From the NCBI GenBank assembly GCA_964633205.1, contig CAZWFN010000041.1, forward strand, positions 1-44,502: a stretch of DNA of 44,502 nt. Reading direction: 5' to 3'. This stretch comes from CAYVQE01 sp964633205. Its GTDB lineage: Bacteria > Myxococcota > B64-G9. Of the stretch, positions 6,877 to 14,884 are shown piece by piece. Within the stretch, counting starts at the first letter, position 1. Each line of letters starts with the position of its first letter. The notes beneath the pieces are model-generated. The model saw only the letters and a list, made by a program, of their open reading frames with translations, did not search any database and had not been told where the DNA came from. A program made the translations under genes and the position numbers.

Positions 6877-8268
6877 ATGCGGACCGAAAACCTGACCATC
6901 GTCTTCGTCGACATCGCCGGCTTCACCGAGCGCACCGGCCGGCAGAGCCGGGTCCAGAACGCGGCCTGGCTGCATCGCTTCGAGGGTCTGGTGATGCCCC
7001 TGCTGCGGGCCTTCGGCGGCCGGCGGGTCAAGTCGATAGGCGATGCCTACCTGTGCACCTTCCCCTCGCCCACCAATGCGCTGTTGTTCGGTATGGCGGC
7101 CCAGGACCGGTTGTTCGAAGATGCCCGCGGCGTGTCGGCCGACGAGGCCTTTCGCATCCGGGTGGCCGTCAATGCAGGTGAGGTGCGGTTGCGGCGCGGC
7201 GATATCTACGGCGAGCCGGTCAACGTGGCCGCCCGGGTCGAAGGCATCGCGCCGGCCGGCGAGATCTGGTTCACCGAGGCGGTCTACCTGGCCATGACCC
7301 GCTCCGAGGTGCCGGCCGAGAAGGTCGGTAGCCACGAGCTCAAGGGCGTGGCCGAGCCGGTGGCGCTCTACCGGGTGCCCCCCGACCGGCAGTATCGGCT
7401 GGCGGCCGACGGCGAGGCACTCGATGGCCAAGACCCGGCCGAGCCCGGGCCGGCACCACGGCAGCTGCCATACGGCGGGTTGGGCTTGCAGCGGGCAGCC
7501 GAACGCGGCTGGGTCGCCGGACTGGGCGCCGCGCCCGAGCAGATGGCCCGGGCGGGCCGCGGGGTGCTCCAGGCGCTGCGCAGCCGCTTGGGACGGCTGC
7601 CGCACAAGATCTGGTGGGCCGCTGGCGCTGCTGCGGTTCTCATCGCCGCGCTGTTTTTGCTGCTCGGGGGTGCGGAACCCTTCGCAAAATGCCAGCGGGC
7701 CCTGCGCGCCGGCCGCATCGAGCAGGCCCAGGCCCTGCTGGATGCCCATCCCGAATCCGGTTCGCCGGCCGGCCAGGCGTTGCAGGCCCGTATCCTGCTG
7801 GCCCGCCCCCGACCGCCGCTGCGCCGGGCTGCCGATCTGCTGCAGCGGGCGGTGGAGCGTCAACCCGAACTGCTCGAGCAGCCGCCCGTGCTGGGGGCAC
7901 TGGTCGTGACCCTGGGCCGACCGCGGGCCGCCGAGACCATCGCGCTGCTGTCCGATCAGGGCGGCGCGGCGGTCGAGCCGCTGCTGGCCGGTACCGGCGA
8001 CCAACGTTTCTGGGTACGCTGGAACAGCGTCAAGGCGCTCAAGGCGATGGGCCGGGTCGACGAGGTCGACCTGGTGCAGGTCTACATCCTCGATCTGTTG
8101 CACGCCGGGCGCTGCTCGCGGCGCAAGATGGCGGCCCGCAAGCTGGCCGCGCTCGGCGACCGGCGTGCCCTGGAGCCGCTGCGGCGGGCCAAGAAGCGCG
8201 GCTTCTTCGACAACCTGTGTATGGGCGATGCGCTCGACGAGGCCATCCGGGAGTTGGAGCAGCGCTGA
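6877..8268 (+). CDS. Class III adenylate/guanylate cyclase with a membrane segment and a C-terminal repeat domain
   Basis: The product has 463 residues. Residues 1-170 form a class III nucleotide cyclase domain: first metal-binding Asp D12 (FVDIAGFT), substrate Lys K52 and second metal Asp D56 (VKSIGDAY), and N116/R120 in VNVAARVEG. All catalytic positions are present, so cyclic AMP or GMP synthesis is expected. The C-terminal end of that domain reads FTEAVYLAM...ELKGVAEPVALYRV, typical of these enzymes. A linker precedes one transmembrane segment (about 245-265, WWAAGAAAVLIAALFLLL). The remaining 200 residues look like helical repeats (TPR/HEAT: FAKCQRALRAGRIEQAQALL, FWVRWNSVKALKAMG). If the catalytic domain is cytoplasmic, the repeats are periplasmic, so this could be a reversed-topology sensor. 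The signal sensed is unknown. Confidence 0.85.
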   Translation: MRTENLTIVFVDIAGFTERTGRQSRVQNAAWLHRFEGLVMPLLRAFGGRRVKSIGDAYLCTFPSPTNALLFGMAAQDRLFEDARGVSADEAFRIRVAVNAGEVRLRRGDIYGEPVNVAARVEGIAPAGEIWFTEAVYLAMTRSEVPAEKVGSHELKGVAEPVALYRVPPDRQYRLAADGEALDGQDPAEPGPAPRQLPYGGLGLQRAAERGWVAGLGAAPEQMARAGRGVLQALRSRLGRLPHKIWWAAGAAAVLIAALFLLLGGAEPFAKCQRALRAGRIEQAQALLDAHPESGSPAGQALQARILLARPRPPLRRAADLLQRAVERQPELLEQPPVLGALVVTLGRPRAAETIALLSDQGGAAVEPLLAGTGDQRFWVRWNSVKALKAMGRVDEVDLVQVYILDLLHAGRCSRRKMAARKLAALGDRRALEPLRRAKKRGFFDNLCMGDALDEAIRELEQR

Positions 8269-8298
8269 TTGGACTTGAGCTCCCAGGGGCGTTTTCGA

Positions 8299-9363
8299 TC
8301 AGGACTTGGGCCGCGGCCCGCAGATGAACGATCGATCGGAGTGCTCGACGTCGACCGGCGGCTGGATGTCCGTCTGCTCCAGGAAGTAGAGCATCAGATA
8401 CTCCTCGGCCGTCTTCTTCGGCCCGGCGGCCTGCTGGCCCTCGCGATTGTAGGCCTTGGCCTGGCGCTCGCGGAAGGTGAAGAACATGTCCTTGGGTGTG
8501 GCGATGGTCTGGTGCAGCCGCGACAGCGGCACGTCGAAGATGCTCGCCACGTCATCGGGGCTGAGCACCATTTTGTCGTGGTCCTTCATCCAGCGGCGCA
8601 TGGTCTCGAGCTCTTCGTAGGTGGAGTTGAAGACCAGCTCGAGCAAGGCCTGGCGCTCGTCCTCCGAGATATGATCGCGGGTGAAGTAGTCGATTACCTC
8701 GGGGGCGCAACCCTCGCGCAACAGGGCCAGGATCTCGGTGGTACCCGACAGGGTGCCATAGGTGATGCGCACCCGGGTCTTGGCGCTCCAGATCGAGTTC
8801 AGAAAGGGGAAGAAATCGCTGACCGAGCGCGAGGTCCGATGCTCCCACAGATCGGCCAGCAGGAAGGTGCCCTTGCGCCGCAGCTCCAAGGAGGTGTCCT
8901 GGTTGGTGACGATGGAGATCAGGATGTCCTCGGCGATCACGGTGAAGACCGATTGCAGCACGAACACGTTCAGCTCGTCCAGCAACTGCTCGCGCACCTC
9001 GCCCCGATCCAGGTGGTGCTCGACGATCCGCGCCAACAAGCGGAAAAAATTGAACTTGGCCATCAGGTAGGCGCGGCCGACCACCGCCCGGGTGGGCATG
9101 TAGGCCTCGATGGTGTACGGGTTGGAGCGGCAAATGGCATCGGTCAGGGTGTAGACGTCGCGGTGCTGGCCAGCCACCTGGTGGGTCACCACGATCGAGG
9201 GATAGGCCGTGACCACCTGCCGCAGGCGCACCAGCTGGTCGATGACCTGCTTCAGGTGGCAGGCGGAGTCAAAGGCCTCGTCCGTCCCGATCTCGTCGAG
9301 ACGTGACAGCACCCGCCCGGCCAGTACGATTTCTTCTGGATCCAGCACTCTCGTCTGGGGCAT
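8299..9363 (-). CDS. Conserved-looking protein of unknown function
   Basis: The product has 354 residues from the ATG at 9363. That start has GGGAG seven bases upstream; an in-frame ATG eight codons earlier (9387) has no ribosome site. There is no signal peptide or membrane segment, and Cys content is low. The sequence is largely helical with mixed charge (LSRLDEIGTDEAFD, RAYLMAKFNFFRLLARIVEHH, FTVIAEDILISIVTNQ, FFPFLNSIWSAKTRVRITYG). It reads like a globular soluble protein under purifying constraint, but I recognise no family or active site. It converges with the cyclase (30-base gap) and follows, on the same strand, the long kinase-headed operon after a 65-base gap containing an inverted repeat. 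Confidence 0.7.
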   Translation of the reverse strand: MPQTRVLDPEEIVLAGRVLSRLDEIGTDEAFDSACHLKQVIDQLVRLRQVVTAYPSIVVTHQVAGQHRDVYTLTDAICRSNPYTIEAYMPTRAVVGRAYLMAKFNFFRLLARIVEHHLDRGEVREQLLDELNVFVLQSVFTVIAEDILISIVTNQDTSLELRRKGTFLLADLWEHRTSRSVSDFFPFLNSIWSAKTRVRITYGTLSGTTEILALLREGCAPEVIDYFTRDHISEDERQALLELVFNSTYEELETMRRWMKDHDKMVLSPDDVASIFDVPLSRLHQTIATPKDMFFTFRERQAKAYNREGQQAAGPKKTAEEYLMLYFLEQTDIQPPVDVEHSDRSFICGPRPKS

Positions 9364-9400
9364 GGATCCGCTCCCACGCCCCCCCATATGAAGTCGCCTT

Positions 9401-9416
9401 GGAGACTACCGTCTCC
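9401..9416. other. Perfect inverted repeat between two minus-strand genes
   Basis: GGAGAC, four bases, GTCTCC. It lies between the stop at 9429 and the start at 9363. It could be a weak terminator for the operon upstream (no T-run follows on the minus strand) or an operator overlapping a poor promoter (TTGATG, 18 bases, TAGTCT) for the 354-residue protein. Confidence 0.4.
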
Positions 9417-9428
9417 CCGCTTCGCGCA

Positions 9429-10949
9429 TCAAGGCCTGTTTGCCCCCTCTTGTTCCTTCCGGGTTTGCCGGTCGCCGGTCGCCCGGATCCACAGCCCGCC
9501 CACCGATCCCCGGACCACCCGGCGCCAGCCGGGGTCCCCATCGAGGGCATCGCTCAAGCGGCTGTCGATGCCGCGGCTGGTCCACAGCACGGCCCGCGGA
9601 TCGAAGGCCGCCAGCACCTTGCGCCAGCCCGGCTCGAGCAGGGCCAGCTTGCGGTAGTCGGCGTGCACCGCCGGCGGGTAGTTCTCGGCCCGGCCGTCGA
9701 TGAACACCGGATAGTCGGGACCGCACAGCGCGCTGACCGCAGCGCCGAAGCGGTAGCTGGCCAGCACCCGGCCCGGCGGCTGCCGGCACAGCGCTTCGAG
9801 GGCCGGCAGCGGGAACTCGCGCCGCGACAGCCGCTCGATCAGGGGGGCGGGCTGCAGCGCGGCCGCCACCGCCATGGCAACCAGCAACGCCGCCGGCCAC
9901 ACCGCTCCGGAGGCGGTCCGGCGCCATCTGTCGATCCAGCCGTGCAGCCGCTCGATCGCGGCCGCCAGCCGCGGGGCCGCGGATGGCCGTTGTCCCGGCT
10001 CGTCGTATCCGGCTGCCAGCATGCGGGCGGTCGCCACCGCGAGCACCATCCCGGCCAGGGCGGCAAAGCGTTCGATGCGCACCGTGGCCAGCAGCAGCCC
10101 GGCCGCGGGCAGCAGCAGCGACCAGGGCCGCCGCTGGCTGCGGGCGGTGGTCCAGGTGGCCACCAGACACAGCCCGGCCAGTACCCGCCCGGGCTGCGTG
10201 CCCAGGCTCCAGGCATGCCATTCGGCCACGCTCTGTCCGGAAACCCCCCAGATGAAGCGCAGCGGATAGAGCGCGTTGGCGAAGCCTTCGGGCGCCACCG
10301 CGGCCGCCAGCCAGGCCAGCCCGGCCGCCAGCCCGGCCCGCAAATGGCGCGGCGCGATGCGGCCCGACTCGATCGCAGCCCCGACCGCGGCCGCGCCGAG
10401 CAAGGCCGGGGCTGCGATCCAGCTGCCGTGCAGATTGGCCCACAGCATCGTCAGCGGCGCAAACAGCCAGGCGCCCCACTCGGCGCCTTCGCGCCAGCGC
10501 AACAGCAACCATAGCGCCGCGGCGAAGCCGAGTTGGCCTACGTGGTAGGCCCGTTCCAGACCGAACGCGTAGGCCTGGATGCCCAGCACCAACAGCAGCA
10601 GCAGCAGCCAGCTGGCCCCGCGGGCTCCGGCCCGGGCCAGCAGCCGGCCCACCAGCAGCACCTGGGCGCCGAGCACCAGCCCGAACAGCAGCGCCGGCCC
10701 GGCCGCGCCGAAGGCCCGCAGCGACAGCTCGCTCAACACGCAGCTGGCCCAGCAATGCGGGAACCAGGCGGTCGCGGCCAGCGGGCTGAACGGATCGGCG
10801 GCCGGAAAGCCGTGCTCCAGCAACCAGCGACCGGTCGCCAGGTAGAACATCAGATCCCAGCTCTCCAGCGGAGTGGCCACGGCCACGGCGACCACCGCTG
10901 TCGCCAGCAGGGCCGCCGGTCCGGGCAGCAATAGCCGGCGGGCGCTCAT
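9429..10949 (-). CDS. Polytopic membrane protein, GT-C glycosyltransferase-like
   Basis: The product has 506 residues from the ATG at 10949, whose bases overlap the stop of the upstream gene (ATGA). It is very hydrophobic, with roughly 9-11 transmembrane segments across residues 10-350, and ends in a soluble domain (about 360-506, SRREFPLPALEALCRQPPGR... CGPDYPVFIDGRAENYPPA). Near the N-terminus the pattern WDLMFYLATGRWLLEHGFP, then DPFS, resembles the first extracytoplasmic loop of GT-C lipid-linked sugar transferases, where an Asp follows the first membrane helix. Transfer of a sugar from a polyprenyl-phosphate donor on the outer face of the inner membrane is therefore possible. The superfamily is inferred from a short pattern; the substrate is unknown. 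It is the last gene of the kinase-headed operon. Confidence 0.65.
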   Translation of the reverse strand: MSARRLLLPGPAALLATAVVAVAVATPLESWDLMFYLATGRWLLEHGFPAADPFSPLAATAWFPHCWASCVLSELSLRAFGAAGPALLFGLVLGAQVLLVGRLLARAGARGASWLLLLLLVLGIQAYAFGLERAYHVGQLGFAAALWLLLRWREGAEWGAWLFAPLTMLWANLHGSWIAAPALLGAAAVGAAIESGRIAPRHLRAGLAAGLAWLAAAVAPEGFANALYPLRFIWGVSGQSVAEWHAWSLGTQPGRVLAGLCLVATWTTARSQRRPWSLLLPAAGLLLATVRIERFAALAGMVLAVATARMLAAGYDEPGQRPSAAPRLAAAIERLHGWIDRWRRTASGAVWPAALLVAMAVAAALQPAPLIERLSRREFPLPALEALCRQPPGRVLASYRFGAAVSALCGPDYPVFIDGRAENYPPAVHADYRKLALLEPGWRKVLAAFDPRAVLWTSRGIDSRLSDALDGDPGWRRVVRGSVGGLWIRATGDRQTRKEQEGANRP

Positions 10950-11410
10950 GGCAGGCTCAGTCCCAGCCGGACCTCGCCGTCGATCTCCAGACGCTTGCGC
11001 GCCCGCACCGGCTCGGCGGCGCCGGCGCGGAACAGATCGAACTCCAGCGCGTAGCGGCCCTGGGGCAGGTTCAGCGTGTGGGTCAACGGCGAGCGGGCCG
11101 GATGGTCGCGGTCGAAGTGGAAGACCACCACCGAGGCCGGCCGTTGCGGCTCGGCCGCGTCGACGACCACCATCTCCACGCGCCGCAGCGAAGCGGCCCA
11201 GGAGGGGTCGAACCGGATGCGCAGCTGTGCCTCGTGGCGCCTGGCGCCGGTGAAGTGGATTACCGCCAGGCCCACCGCGACGCCCAGCAAGCCCAGCGAC
11301 AGCAGGCGCAACCACAGCGGGCGTTGCGTCCGGCCGGTCGTCTCCGGGCGCGGGCCATCGCTCGGGGCCCCGTCCTCGGGCTGCTGCCCGCGCTCGACCA
11401 GCCCGACCAC
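10946..11410 (-). CDS. Membrane-anchored small protein with an extracytoplasmic beta domain
   Basis: The product has 154 residues, starting with the GTG at 11410, seven bases after the stop of the Cys-rich lipoprotein and with GAGG five bases upstream. The longer frame to 11587 overlaps that lipoprotein and is not used. A short polar N-terminus precedes one membrane segment (LRLLSLGLLGVAVGLAVIHF). The rest is probably a beta sandwich (LRIRFDPSW, VVVFHFDRDHP, LNLPQGRYALEFDLFRAG), resembling small domains that follow PEGA-like folds. It is coupled to the next gene through an ATGA overlap. I do not recognise the family. Confidence 0.65.
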   Translation of the reverse strand: MVGLVERGQQPEDGAPSDGPRPETTGRTQRPLWLRLLSLGLLGVAVGLAVIHFTGARRHEAQLRIRFDPSWAASLRRVEMVVVDAAEPQRPASVVVFHFDRDHPARSPLTHTLNLPQGRYALEFDLFRAGAAEPVRARKRLEIDGEVRLGLSLP

Positions 11411-11417
11411 GGCGACC

Positions 11418-13616
11418 TCAAGGCCAACGGCAGGTGGTGCCGGAGGCATCCGACCGGCAGACCATGTCCTCGGCGGCGGCGCAATCCTCGTGGGCTGCGC
11501 AACTGCGGGTGCAGTAGGGCTCGCCCTCGTCCGGCTGGTGACACAGCCCACTCTGGCAATCCAAGTCCCCACCCGGACATGGCTCACCGAGACCGACCGG
11601 GGCCGGGCGGCAACCGGGCAGCGACCAGCTGGCGCCCCTGGGGCCCAGTGCCTCGACCGGCCCGCAGACCATCTCCGGCGGGCAGTCGGCGTCCGCCAGG
11701 CACGGCTGCGAGCATTGGCCCAGCGGACGGCACAGCCCCGAGGCGCAGGCGGTCGGGCTGGCGCAGGGCTGGCCGGCCGCCGCGCCGCCGGCCGGCGGAG
11801 CGCAGCGGCCCTCCAGCGCCGTGCCGCGCAGGTTGAGATCCAGCCGGCAGACCTCGGCGGGGGGACAATCGGCCGTGCGCTGGCAGGCGGCCAGGCTGCC
11901 GGGGGCCGGGCTGCAGACGCTCAGCCAGCTCGCCCCGGCCTGCGGCCGCAGCCAGCGTCGCACATCGCACCACAGCGGCTCGGGGCAGTCGGCCGCCGCG
12001 GCGCAGGGCGCGGCGCAGCGGCCCTCGGGCAGACACCAGCCATGGCGGCAATCGGCATCGACCAGGCAGGCGTCGCCCACCGCGGCGCCCGCGGGCTCGG
12101 CGGCGGCGCACTCCGGCCGGCCGGTCGTGGCCGCCGGCCGGCAGACGGTCTCGGCGGGACAATCCGCATCGCGCCGGCAATCGCCGACCAGCTCCGCCGG
12201 GACGCAGCGGGTCGAATCCGGCTCATCCGGGTCGGGCTGGCAGCTGTAGCCGTCGGGGCAGTCGGCCGCGCCCGGGGTGCAGCCGCGGCTGCAGCGCGGC
12301 CGCGGGCCGCCGGGGCCGCCGGGGCCGCCGGAAAGGCACCAGCCGCCGAGGCATTGCCCGTCGCCGCCGGGACAGGGCTCGCCGGTGGCGAAACGGGCCT
12401 GGTCGCGCGGAGCGCACGCCCAGAAAGGCGCTTGCGGACCACCATCGGGCAGCGCCAGCGCAAGCTGGACGCACAGAAAGCCCGCCGGGCAGTCCAGATG
12501 GCCGGCGCACACCGACGAGCAGAAGCCCTGCGGCGTGCAGAGGCCGGAGCGACAGCGGCCGTCGGTCTCCGGGCCGCAAGCGGCTCCAGCCTCGCCGGCG
12601 CACGGCAGCGGCGCCAGGCAGCGCGCCTGCCAGGCGCCGGCCTGGGCATCGGCCACCAGCCCGCAGAGTCGCGGTGGCTGGCAGTCGCGATCGGCGCTGC
12701 AGCGCGCACCCGGCGGCGGAGCGTCTGGCGGCCGGCAGGCCCACAGACAGTCCTGGTCGGGGGCGCAGACCGTTCCGGTCGGACAGTCGGCGTCGACCGC
12801 GCAGGCCTGGGAGCACCAGCTCGAGCCGTCTTCGGCCGCCAGACAGATTCCCGAGGCACAGGTGGCGTCCCCTCCCCGGCTGCAGTCCTGGCCGAAGTCC
12901 AGGCCCACCGGCAGACACACGGTCAGGCCCTGGAGGGTATCCACCAGGCAGCGGGTGCGCGGTGGGCAGTCCTGGTCGTTGAAACAGGGATCGCTGCCGC
13001 AGCCGTCGATCGGCACGCAAGCGCCTCGTTCGCAGCTGGTGCAACCCGGACAGTCGGCGTCGGCTCCGCAGCGGATGCAATCGGGCAAGCGCTGGCAGCG
13101 GCCCTGATCGCAGACCTCGCAGATGGCGCACTCGGCGTCGATGGTGCAGCTGCGACAACCGGCGATCTGGATGCATTCGCCGTCCTGGCAGCGACCGCAG
13201 GGGCCGCACTCGCCGTCCTCAGCGCACAGCGTGCAATTCGGATCGGCCTGGCAGCTTCCGTCGCTGCAGCGTTCGCAGGGCCCGCAATCGGCGTCCGTGC
13301 TGCACGGCGGCGGCCGCTGGCCCGGATAGCAGCGCCCATCGTCCCAGGTGGTGCAGTAGAAGCCGCTGGGACAATCGGCGTGGCGGGCGCAGGCGATCGA
13401 GCAGAACCGCTCGCCCTCGGGTGTGGTCAGGCAGATCCGGGCCAGGCAATCGCCATTGCGGTCGCATGCCTGACCGACCGCCAGCTGGCACTCGCCGTCT
13501 ACCTCGAGGTAGCCCGGTTCGCAGTCGCCGCGCTGGTAGCCCTCGTCGCAGCCGAACACCCAGGCCGCGGCGGCCAGCAGCAGCGCTCGCCAGTCCATGC
13601 CAGGTGGGTGGATCAC
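11418..13616 (-). CDS. Very Cys-rich lipoprotein with repeated C-x-x-D-x-D-C modules
   Basis: The product has 732 residues. The GTG at 13616 overlaps the upstream stop (GTGA), which supports translational coupling; an ATG at 13598 is the alternative. The signal peptide ends in a VFGC lipobox. The mature protein is a chain of short disulfide-rich units with recurring C-x2-D-x-DC-P, CSDGSC and GxCxxxC patterns (for example CSTDADCGPCERCSDGSC). There is a run of GGPGGPGGP at about residue 430, encoded by three copies of a 9-base unit. It is likely an extracellular or outer-membrane-tethered structural protein stabilised by many disulfides. Such modules are abundant in myxobacteria-like genomes, but specific functions are not known. 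It sits between a coiled-coil-like cytoplasmic protein and two membrane proteins. Confidence 0.8.
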   Translation of the reverse strand: MIHPPGMDWRALLLAAAAWVFGCDEGYQRGDCEPGYLEVDGECQLAVGQACDRNGDCLARICLTTPEGERFCSIACARHADCPSGFYCTTWDDGRCYPGQRPPPCSTDADCGPCERCSDGSCQADPNCTLCAEDGECGPCGRCQDGECIQIAGCRSCTIDAECAICEVCDQGRCQRLPDCIRCGADADCPGCTSCERGACVPIDGCGSDPCFNDQDCPPRTRCLVDTLQGLTVCLPVGLDFGQDCSRGGDATCASGICLAAEDGSSWCSQACAVDADCPTGTVCAPDQDCLWACRPPDAPPPGARCSADRDCQPPRLCGLVADAQAGAWQARCLAPLPCAGEAGAACGPETDGRCRSGLCTPQGFCSSVCAGHLDCPAGFLCVQLALALPDGGPQAPFWACAPRDQARFATGEPCPGGDGQCLGGWCLSGGPGGPGGPRPRCSRGCTPGAADCPDGYSCQPDPDEPDSTRCVPAELVGDCRRDADCPAETVCRPAATTGRPECAAAEPAGAAVGDACLVDADCRHGWCLPEGRCAAPCAAAADCPEPLWCDVRRWLRPQAGASWLSVCSPAPGSLAACQRTADCPPAEVCRLDLNLRGTALEGRCAPPAGGAAAGQPCASPTACASGLCRPLGQCSQPCLADADCPPEMVCGPVEALGPRGASWSLPGCRPAPVGLGEPCPGGDLDCQSGLCHQPDEGEPYCTRSCAAHEDCAAAEDMVCRSDASGTTCRWP

Positions 13617-14116
13617 GTCTGGTCGTCGGTCCGAGCATCCGGGGCGTCTGCGGGCTCGCCCGCATCCGTCCCGTCGGACTTTTTCTGGTCTGCGGCGCCC
13701 TTGGGCTTCTTGCGGCTGCGCTTCTTGCGTTTGCTGTCGACCCGCAGGCGGGACCGGGCCCGCGGCTGGTAATTGCCGGATTCGTCGACGAAGCGGACCT
13801 TGGTCGAGATCTCCAGCGAGATGTTGGTCAGCACCTGGCGCAGCACGTCGTCGAGCTGGGTGTTGTCGAGGAAGGAGCGGATCTCCTCGGTGATCACCCG
13901 CAGCATCTCTTCCTTGGTGCGGGCGACCTGCCCGATGACGAACTGGGCAGCTTCCTTGGGCAGCTTCAACTCGCCCAGGTAGGCCCGGATGCCCTCCTCG
14001 GTCATGAACACCGCGCCGATGCCGGACAGGATGGCGCGTTTGACCAGCTCGGGGATGCCCCGCTCGCGGGCCGTTGCTTCACCGGGGGTGGTTTGCTCGG
14101 TCTTGGTCTCGTCCAC
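13613..14116 (-). CDS. Helical cytoplasmic protein, phasin-like
   Basis: The product has 167 residues from the GTG at 14116, which has GGGAGG six bases upstream; a GTG at 14146 has no such site. The N-terminal half resembles a conserved helical family (ELVKRAILSGIGAVFMTEEG, LKLPKEAAQFVIGQVART, EEMLRVITEEIRSFLD). That pattern recalls phasin- or polyhydroxyalkanoate-regulator-like proteins widespread in deltaproteobacteria. The tail (from about 120) is strongly basic (RKKRSRKKPKG) and then acidic, suggesting nucleic-acid or polymer binding. No enzyme motif is present. Its stop overlaps the start of the Cys-rich lipoprotein, so the two are produced together although one is cytoplasmic and the other exported. 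Confidence 0.7.
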   Translation of the reverse strand: MDETKTEQTTPGEATARERGIPELVKRAILSGIGAVFMTEEGIRAYLGELKLPKEAAQFVIGQVARTKEEMLRVITEEIRSFLDNTQLDDVLRQVLTNISLEISTKVRFVDESGNYQPRARSRLRVDSKRKKRSRKKPKGAADQKKSDGTDAGEPADAPDARTDDQT

Positions 14117-14157
14117 GCTCTGCCTCCCGTGCCCATTCTGCGCCACCTGGGCCGCGG

Positions 14158-14865
14158 CTACAAGTCCTGTACATACCAGCGCCCACCGCGGCGCACCAGC
14201 ACCACCCGGCGGTGCTCGCCATAGGGCAGCTGCGCCCGGTCCGCCGCCAACCGGATCGGTCGGCCGCCAGCGTCGCGGATGGCGGCCGCCGTCTCGCGCA
14301 GCACCGGCAGCTGCTCGCTACAGCCCCGGGACAGCCGAGCCACCGGGTGCTCGGCGCGCACCCGCGGCGGGGCACAGCTGGCCAGGGCCATACAATCGCC
14401 GGCATCGATGGCTTCCAGGAAGGTTCGCAGGACCCGGGCCGGTGTGCTGTGCGGCCCCGGCAGCAGCTCGCCGCCGACCACCCGCCAGGCGCCCTCGCGG
14501 CGCGCCAGCACCAGCCGGCGACCATCGGCCAGCTGCAGCACCGCTTCGTACTCGACGGTCTCCGGCTGCTGCGGCGCCTGCGCGATTCGCTGCAGGTCCG
14601 TCCGCAGCTCGGCGCCGCCGGCGGCGAGCAAGGCTTGCAGGTCGGCGGCGGTCACCCGCTCGCGCTGCTCTGCGGCCACCAGCTCGAGGGCGCCGGCGGC
14701 GTTGCCGGCGGTCAGCCGTTCGGCGTAGCGGGCCGCCGCCTGCAGCGGTCCGGGTGGCGGTGTGCCCGGTGGCCGGTGGCAGCAAGCCGCGGTCAGCAGG
14801 CCCAGCAACAAGGGCCCCGTGCAGACCGCGAGCCGGCGCAGCGGCGGCTGTTTGGGATGGACCAT
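14158..14865 (-). CDS. Lipoprotein of unknown function
   Basis: The product has 235 residues. The signal peptide ends in LTAAC followed by a second Cys, giving a lipidation site near residue 28. The mature part contains two related segments: AARYAERLTAGNAAGALELVAAEQRERVTAADL near the N-terminus and LRTFLEAIDAGDCMALASCAPPRVRAEHPVARL further on. Each is followed by a stretch ending in a beta strand (RRLVLARREGAWRVVGGELL and HRRVVLVRRGGRWYVQDL). It therefore looks like an internal duplication of a small cystatin- or NTF2-like (DUF4878-type) domain. It lies 19 bases after the kinase-like gene in the same operon. The fold is inferred; the ligand is unknown. Confidence 0.7.
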   Translation of the reverse strand: MVHPKQPPLRRLAVCTGPLLLGLLTAACCHRPPGTPPPGPLQAAARYAERLTAGNAAGALELVAAEQRERVTAADLQALLAAGGAELRTDLQRIAQAPQQPETVEYEAVLQLADGRRLVLARREGAWRVVGGELLPGPHSTPARVLRTFLEAIDAGDCMALASCAPPRVRAEHPVARLSRGCSEQLPVLRETAAAIRDAGGRPIRLAADRAQLPYGEHRRVVLVRRGGRWYVQDL

Positions 14866-14884
14866 GGATGGTTCTCCGGGATGG

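Noticed and set aside
10592..10612. Run of CAG triplets
   Set aside because: It encodes Leu residues of a membrane helix on the minus strand; simple codon repetition.
12304..12330. Three copies of a 9-base GC-rich unit, considered as a CRISPR-like or mobile repeat
   Set aside because: It is a short in-frame GGP repeat inside the Cys-rich lipoprotein; no spacers or cas genes.
11076..13772. 898-codon plus-strand open frame opposite the Cys-rich lipoprotein
   Set aside because: Ala/Gly/Arg-rich product without motifs; the minus strand encodes a signal peptide, lipobox and regular Cys modules.
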